A stretch of DNA of 64,000 bases from Sphaerolaimus hirsutus (taxonomy: Eukaryota > Nematoda > Chromadorea > Monhysterida > Sphaerolaimidae). Position 1 is the stretch's first letter, and every line of letters begins with the position of its first letter. A program made the position numbers and the translations under genes. Of the stretch, positions 58,046-64,000 are shown piece by piece. The notes under the pieces are model-generated. The model had not been told where the DNA came from, did no database searches, and saw nothing but the letters and a program-made list of their open reading frames with translations. Where the stretch lies: positions 17,859,504 through 17,923,503 of the forward strand of contig OZ038460.1 of assembly GCA_964036195.1 (NCBI GenBank), given 5' to 3'.

Positions 58046-59660
58046 CTGGGAAAAAAAGTTTCACACATTTGTCAAAATAATAGGTTGTTACAAAATTGGC
58101 CAGCCAATCACCGACAAAATGCAATCTAATTGGGTTAACAAATGTCACTTGAATGGATACAAAATGCCATAACAATGTGAAATAACCGGTGACTAAATAC
58201 CATATACAGTACAAACATACATAAACATTACTTGACATGTTCAAACTACAGAAATACACCCAAGCCACTAACAGAAGCTTTCCAATATCTTTCCAAAAAT
58301 GGATGTTTTGCTGGAAAAGTTCCAACCAAATTGTTCAATTACATGCTCCGGGCCCACACATTTTAAGTTTTAAGTGCCCTTTCAAGTGACAAATTTCACA
58401 AAGTTCCAGTAAATTGTGTCTTGTGCGAAACTGAGAAAAAATTGTCAAGCACCATCTGACATTTCAAATGCCCTGAGAACATTTTACCAGAAATATGAAG
58501 CTTTGTCTGAAATTTGTCACTTTACAGAATGGTCCAGGTCCACTTTCCCACACTTATCACAACAAATCGCCATTGCGAACTTTTCCATCGAACACGGGCG
58601 GGCGAGGCACAACATCCTTTGACAAAAAAAATTCCGTGCAAAAAAATGCTACTTTTCATCAAATCCCATGCAACTTCTTATTTTCAAAGTGACACAAAGT
58701 GATGTTTTGTAGTCCACATTAGTATACAACTAAAATCACTGAAACTGATTAATTTGTTTCAAACATTTTTGAGTGCATATTGCAGAATGTGGATCCACAC
58801 ACAGTAAATAGTTTTTTGACAGAAATTATTTGTCAAACACTAATGCAAACTTTTTTATAGCCAAAAAGTTATCAAAAGTGTTGGACAAATTTTCATCATA
58901 AACTAGTGTGTGCAGACACAATTAATCATTTTCGATCTCTCAACAATAGTTCATGGACACCTCATTCCAGTGAACTCAAATGTGCCCAAAGCTGAGTTTT
59001 CAGTTTCCAAAATTTCAGCTGTAAACTAGTGTGTCTGGAACCTTCACCACTAAAATCAGTTGCACCAAATGCCCATTCAACACATTCAATGTGACCGGAG
59101 AAAATACCAGTGCCACAAACACCAGTGTTACGCAGAAAATGGTGGCAAAGTAAAAAAAACAAAGCGAAATGAAAGAATGCGCATTTCAGATCAGAATAGA
59201 AAAACACAGGGGGATAGATCAGCTAAAATTGACTGACAATAAATAATGTTAAAAGCTGTACACACTTTTTGATTTTGACTCAACTTGGAGAGATCAAAAA
59301 TGGATAAGTAGTAGCAGACTAAAACCGCAGGTGTGCTAGGGTGTATACAGGGTGTATCAAAAATCATTTATCAGGTGCACAATTATGACTGTGCATAATC
59401 TGTAAATGCAATCTAGTTCCAAAGTCTACAGGACATAATCTTCAATCAGAGATTCCTGATAATTCAGATTGTTTCAATTTGCATATCAGTTTGCAAAAGC
59501 ATATTAGTGCCTGTATAAGCTGTGATTCTAAAATACTTCATTACTGTAAAGAATGAGGCATGAAAATGTTTGAATTGAATAGATTGATTTTTGATTTGCC
59601 ACCCTCTACACAAACATGATAACAAGCTAATGAGTGTGCATATCCAGACAATGCACCAAG

Positions 59661-59856
59661 GGCCACCACTCCCCAACCCTGTAAAATAAAAGATGTCATG
59701 CATAGTGTCAAAATGCATATAAAATGTCATGATAAATGTATTTAAAATATAACTAAAAAAACAGAATTATATTGTGACCTGACATTTTCCAGGTGTTTAC
59801 ATTACTTTTGACAGTTTGCATGACATTTTACATTTTTCAGGGTCTGGGAGTGGCAC
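59661..59856. mobile_element. family-1 element, intergenic
   Basis: Tips are GGCCACCACTCCCCAACC and GGTCTGGGAGTGGCAC, followed by CAG. The interior has CATGACATTTTAC words. No exon is visible nearby. Confidence 0.7.
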
Positions 59857-62695
59857 CAGAAGAAAACAGTGTAAATATAGGTAAATAGAATATCAGTGCT
59901 CAGGTGTAGTGACGGAATGAGGCTGTGACCTATGGTATTACCATTTTATGATGCCAAATTTAATGATGTCAAATTGTGCCTCACCATGACTAAAATTGAG
60001 TTTTTTGCACCACCATTTTATATATCGTATTACCTCAAAATACACCCAGGGGTTAATTGTTTAACCAGCAAATTTTGAGGTGGATTACTTTTAGGGGGGG
60101 GGCTTATTCAATGCTTATTATAATTTCGTTGGGAATTTTTGTGAAGGATCATAGTAAATAATAGGCCTGTACATACCCAAAACTGGTAATAAATGTGACA
60201 AAACAGAATATATTTTCAAATAATGTGACAAACAGTATTTGTATATCTGCGTTGCTGCGATGATAATTGGCAGCAATAAATATAACATATGCGATGCATA
60301 CATGTTGTAGATTATTCCAGGCGGGGTATTTTGAGGGGTATTTATTTTTTCCACACCTCGCTCAGACCTAGGGGCATTTCAAGAGTGGTCTATTCACGGG
60401 GGGGGGGGGGTAAATTGAGGAAATTGGTACATATGTATGTGGTGCCTTGAATTTTATATGTTGAGACATTTTGTGGTGAAAATTTAGACCCATAAATCCA
60501 TGCATTTGTGACACGCAATAAAAAAGTAGTGAACATTTAAATACACATTTTCAGATTGGCACCATGTTTGTCAGTTTTCCATCACTACACCACATGTTCC
60601 TTTTCTGAAAGCATACAAAACGTACAATGATGCTCACTGCATTTCACAAGCCCACTACAATATTGACAAGTACAAATGTGAAAAAAATAAAAAGCATCTG
60701 AATATACAAAACATACAGCTTCACAATTCTAACAATGTGACAAAAAATTCACACCCATGTTCACCCCTGTTTTTCAGGAATCAGCATCACATTTTCAGGA
60801 ATTTTCAGCTGCCAGCCACCAGTCCAATTTGTTCACAATCTGGTACACAGTACACCATTGAAAAAACTACGAATAACAATTGTACAGTGACAAGGAAAGG
60901 AGAGTTTTGACCTAGTGGTGTAAAAAGCACCAATTTTGCCTGGGCCATATTTAATTAGGGCATGTAGGGCAGATGTAGGGCAAATGTCAGTCACCCGACA
61001 TGTGTGCGCCTTATTTACATTCTAATGGTGCAGCATACTCCCAGTAAACTGAAAATTTTGTATACTCATAAATCAGCTTTGAAAGAGATCAAAATAACTC
61101 ATTCTGGTTAACTGAAATGCTTTCAATGCTGATTTATGAGTTTACTAAATTTTCAAAATTTACTTAGTGAAGTAATGTGTGCTGCAACCATCCAATATGT
61201 GGTAGTGCATTTTTCTCACATTGGCTCATCACCAAGTGCCAGCATTAGGATTTTTTTTATTTGAAACTAAAATTCCAGGCTCAATGGTGCTTTTTACATC
61301 ACTAATTGAACCCCTTAAAGATACATGTTTATGCATTTTGCAAGTTGTTAAGAAGGAAAATGCAAATGGCCAAACATCGAACAAAATTAGAAAAGTCGAC
61401 TAAATAAATACACACCACTAGGGAATTGATCATTCAAGAGAGCAACACATGTTTCTTAATGTATACTCTGCGGATGCATGCTATGCATTTTTCGGAAGTT
61501 AAGAGTCCATCATGATGTCATCGTTATTCAAAAATTGTTCCAAAAAAATTTCTGGCTGGAAACATATTTGGTTGATTGTTCTCAACCCTGCTTTTTTCTT
61601 TTAAAAATATTTTTCTCTTTTGAAAGTGCGTGCACAAGTATAGCATTGGTGCATTGGCGCATAAGACATAAGTATGTGAAAATGAATACTGTGCTGTCCG
61701 CAGAGTATAGTCTTTTCAACCAAAATTTGTAGGCTTGTGTATATGAATGTAATAAAAAAGCTATACTATTTTCAGATGGCTCATTCTCAAGTGGTATCAT
61801 TTTCAAGCCTTCAAGTCTGGGTTGTCAGTTGATCAATTATGCAAAAAGCAGTTGCCCCAAATATTTTTGATTACTTTTTGTCAAATGCAAATGTAAAGGA
61901 AGGTGCGGTGCAGGCCAGTGGGTTTCTATCAGTTGTTGCCCACAAAAACTCATGAATTAACTCATATCATTGTGTTTCAAACATCTCTACTGGCAGCAGA
62001 CATCACAGTGACAATAGTAAAAAACATTTTTTGACGCTTGCACCACATTTTCACTACGGAAATGAATAAAATGCATGGGTACACATTGAAATTTGAATAC
62101 CGAAAAGCTCCAAAAAAGGTCAACTCGGGATGCAAACACATTTACAATGATATACTGACATTTGCATTACTACTAAAAATATAAATATATAGACAGATAC
62201 ATATTTATGGGAGATATATAAAATCTGGGGAGAAATGAAAGAGATATAGGAATGTATAATAAAATAAAAAGGAACAAAAAAGCTGAGAAAACGACACCAC
62301 AAGACCAAAAACCAGGGGTGGGACAAAAATATGGCCCTCAAAGGAATTGGCTGTTTGAGTGTCTTTGACTAGAATTCCTCAGTCAAAAAATGTGCAGCTC
62401 AGTGCAAACGAAAATAAAATGAACTTTTTTGATTCTTAAAATGACTAAATATTGATACTGAGATTAAAGTACTTTTTATATTACCTGTACACAAAAATTC
62501 ATCATTTCAACATGATGAATCAAACAACTATAAATATGTACACTTGGAATGCTCTGTATGTGAGATGACGTGAAATGTGTAAAGCTTTTTGAGATCTGCC
62601 ATCCAAAAGATTGGCAAATTGAACTTCTTTTTAAATTGGATTAACTAATTTCTAAAAAATATTCTTTTTTAAAAATATTCCAAAAAGAAGAATGT

Positions 62696-62823
62696 TCAAT
62701 ACGGTTTATTGGCGTCCTTTGGCCGTTTCAGCTGGACTTTGAGTCGCTTCATTCCAATTTGAAAGCCATTCATTGCCTGGATGGCCGCCTGGGCTGACGC
62801 GGGATTGTCATATGACACGAATC
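62696..62823 (-). CDS. bru3: bruno-3 terminal exon
   Basis: It encodes [20 protein letters not shown] then [21 protein letters not shown] and TGA at 62698-62696. This is the end of RRM3 and the conserved CELF C-terminus. The 3' UTR should run below 62696, but I could not place its poly(A) signal. Confidence 0.96.
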
Positions 62824-63840
62824 CTGAAATTTGGAAACCAGTGTTTCATATACCTTATCTAAATAGTGCACAGTAAAGTGACCTTCAAGTGGTGATGTGC
62901 CATGAAGGACCTTTGATATTTGGTGAAGTGTAGAGTCACTTAAGCAAGGACGTATCCAGGGGGGGCGGGGGGGGGGGCTGCAGCCCCCCCCCCCTTCCCG
63001 GGGTGAGACCTAAAAAGTCCCCGAAAATCCAACTTTTCCTATATATTTTTCGATGTTTCTTAAACATTTTGCGCGCAAGCGCGCAATTTCTTCCCCATGC
63101 ATTGTATTTTCAGCGGATCGGTCCCTGTAAGCCAATATCCTTGAAAATGAACACATTTTTGTGACTTTAGCTGTATATGTGTGCATATTTACATGCATAT
63201 AAAGCAGTTCCTGGCGCTGGCGTCAACGCCAATAGCACCATGGCGTGGCGCCTTTGTATGGCGCTAGCGCCAAAACGCCTTTCCGTCCCTATATAGGGAA
63301 AAATTTAGGGGGGGGGCTGAGCCCCCCCCCCGTTCGCTGGCCCCCGTAAACAAGCAGCCCCCCCCGCTCAAAAATCCTGGATACGTCCCTGCACTTAAGA
63401 CAGGTATTTTCCAGAGTGGGGTATTTATTATTCACGGAATCGGGGGGGGGGTATAAAAGGTTGGGGGTTATCTTAAGTGGCAAGTTTTTCAAGATAGGGG
63501 AAGTTATTCAATTGGGGGGTGATTCAAAATGGGCATTGTTCCAATGTAGGGACTAGGGAGCTATTCAAAGTGATAACTTATTCAAGGTCAGAAGTTATTG
63601 CATGCGTGAGTTATCCAATGTGGGGTATTATTCAAAGGGGGGCGATCCAAAGTAACACATTAACTCCAATTTTCATCACCCAAAACCCACCAAAGCATTT
63701 ACTCTGATTGGTAGCGCGATCGATGAACACCTTTGCACTGATCACATGTCCAAATGGCATGAACATTTGCATCAATTCAGCATCTCCAAACTCTTGTGGT
63801 AAGTGGTATATGAACAGATTGCACCCATCTGGACCTTGCA
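62696..63840 (-). CDS. bru3: CELF/Bruno RNA-binding protein, last two exons (third RRM)
   Basis: CELF/Bruno proteins bind GU-rich RNA and control splicing, translation and decay. Exons 63691-63840 and 62696-62823 encode the whole third RRM and the C-terminus: [23 protein letters not shown]2 LFIYHL, linker [12 protein letters not shown]1 KCFGFVSY, then [20 protein letters not shown] and NKPY-stop. The Cys in GCNLFIY and the ending RPKDANKPY place it with bruno-3/CELF3-6 rather than CELF1/2. Splice sites are CTCTTTTCAG|TG, TTTG|GTGGGT and TTTCAG|GA, with matching phases. It is truncated: the first two RRMs and the promoter lie beyond the right edge of the window. Confidence 0.96.
62948..63394. 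repeat. GGACGTATCCAGG element in the bruno-3 intron
   Basis: AAGGACGTATCCAGGGGG ... CCTGGATACGTCCCT with G/C-run arms. A GGCGCC-type fragment is inside (63210-63285). It lies in the last bruno-3 intron (62824-63690). Confidence 0.75.
63691..63840 (-). CDS. bru3: bruno-3 penultimate exon
   Basis: It encodes [20 protein letters not shown] through TNQSKCFG, the first half of RRM3. It begins two bases into a codon and ends after one base of Gly. The donor is TTTG|GTGGGT. Confidence 0.96.
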
Positions 63841-64000
63841 CTGAAAAGAGTAGGGTATGGTAGGGTTAGGTAGGGTTATGGTAGCAGAAATTCGATTGGG
63901 TTATGGTATGTTTTGCGTGGAACCTCTGATTTTCGGATGAGGTTTTTCACGTTTTATGTACGGTCATGTATTTATTTAAACGGTGATTTATTTTTATTTA

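Larger units (their letters stand above)
50493..62695. other. 12-kb interval without a convincing gene
   Basis: Contains family-1 and family-2 elements, GGAAAC and GGGATC arrays, AAACGT blocks (53690-54165), a TATACTCTGCGGA...TCCGCAGAGTATA element (61461-61710) and degenerate TACCGTA copies (52430-52740, 60028-60430). A strong minus-strand donor, CTCAG|GTGAGTGA at about 50608, may mark an untranslated exon. The bruno-3 3' UTR must lie at the right end. Confidence 0.55.

Noticed and set aside
63850-63895. TAGGGTTAGG-like tract resembling telomere repeats
   Set aside because: Only about two irregular units (GTAGGGTATGGTAGGG), inside the bruno-3 intron.
1-64000. Search by eye for tRNA B boxes, CRISPR arrays, reverse transcriptase or transposase motifs
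   Set aside because: None seen. All elements noted appear non-autonomous.

Overview
The window looks like animal nuclear DNA, most likely from an arthropod. It is AT-rich and packed with repeats, and its few genes are broken into short exons with spliceosomal introns. The two recognisable proteins are animal ones: Homer, a postsynaptic scaffold, and a CELF/Bruno RNA-binding protein close to arthropod bruno-3. A crustacean such as a copepod would fit the repeat and intron style, but that is a guess. I saw no tRNA, rRNA, CRISPR array or intact transposase.

Layout: (1) 2.6-10 kb holds 13 exons of a Homer gene on the minus strand, with a further first exon at 30.15-30.30 kb. Exon by exon the frame stays open through 2,091 nt (696 codons). 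The 20-kb first intron and the 30-45 kb stretch are almost entirely repeats. (2) 45.97-50.49 kb holds a four-exon plus-strand gene of 195 codons, with no recognised family. (3) 50.5-62.7 kb is repeat-rich and has no convincing gene. (4) 62.70-63.84 kb holds the last two exons of a bruno-3/CELF gene on the minus strand. The rest of that gene lies beyond the right edge.

The main result concerns the introns. At least five introns in two unrelated genes begin and end at the tips of short terminal-inverted-repeat elements, and a sixth starts at one. Two related families are involved. Each element has one tip starting GTGCCA and another ending in CCCC, and most copies sit between duplicated CAG (CTG on the other strand) triplets. 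In the genes this reads exon-CAG, GTGCCA...CCCC, CAG-exon: the element brings the GT donor and a C-rich tract, and the target-site copy brings the AG acceptor. These are introners, mobile elements that make introns. The 3-bp CWG duplication and GGGGCC-like tips fit a non-autonomous PIF/Harbinger origin. More copies lie outside genes in both orientations.

The rest of the DNA is layered with palindromic MITE-like families. Many are built from a terminal inverted repeat plus one short word repeated many times and mirrored in the second half (GGCGCC, GGGATC, ATATCG, GGAAAC, AAACGT, GTATCCAAATCTTA and others). More than 20 copies start with TACCGTA.
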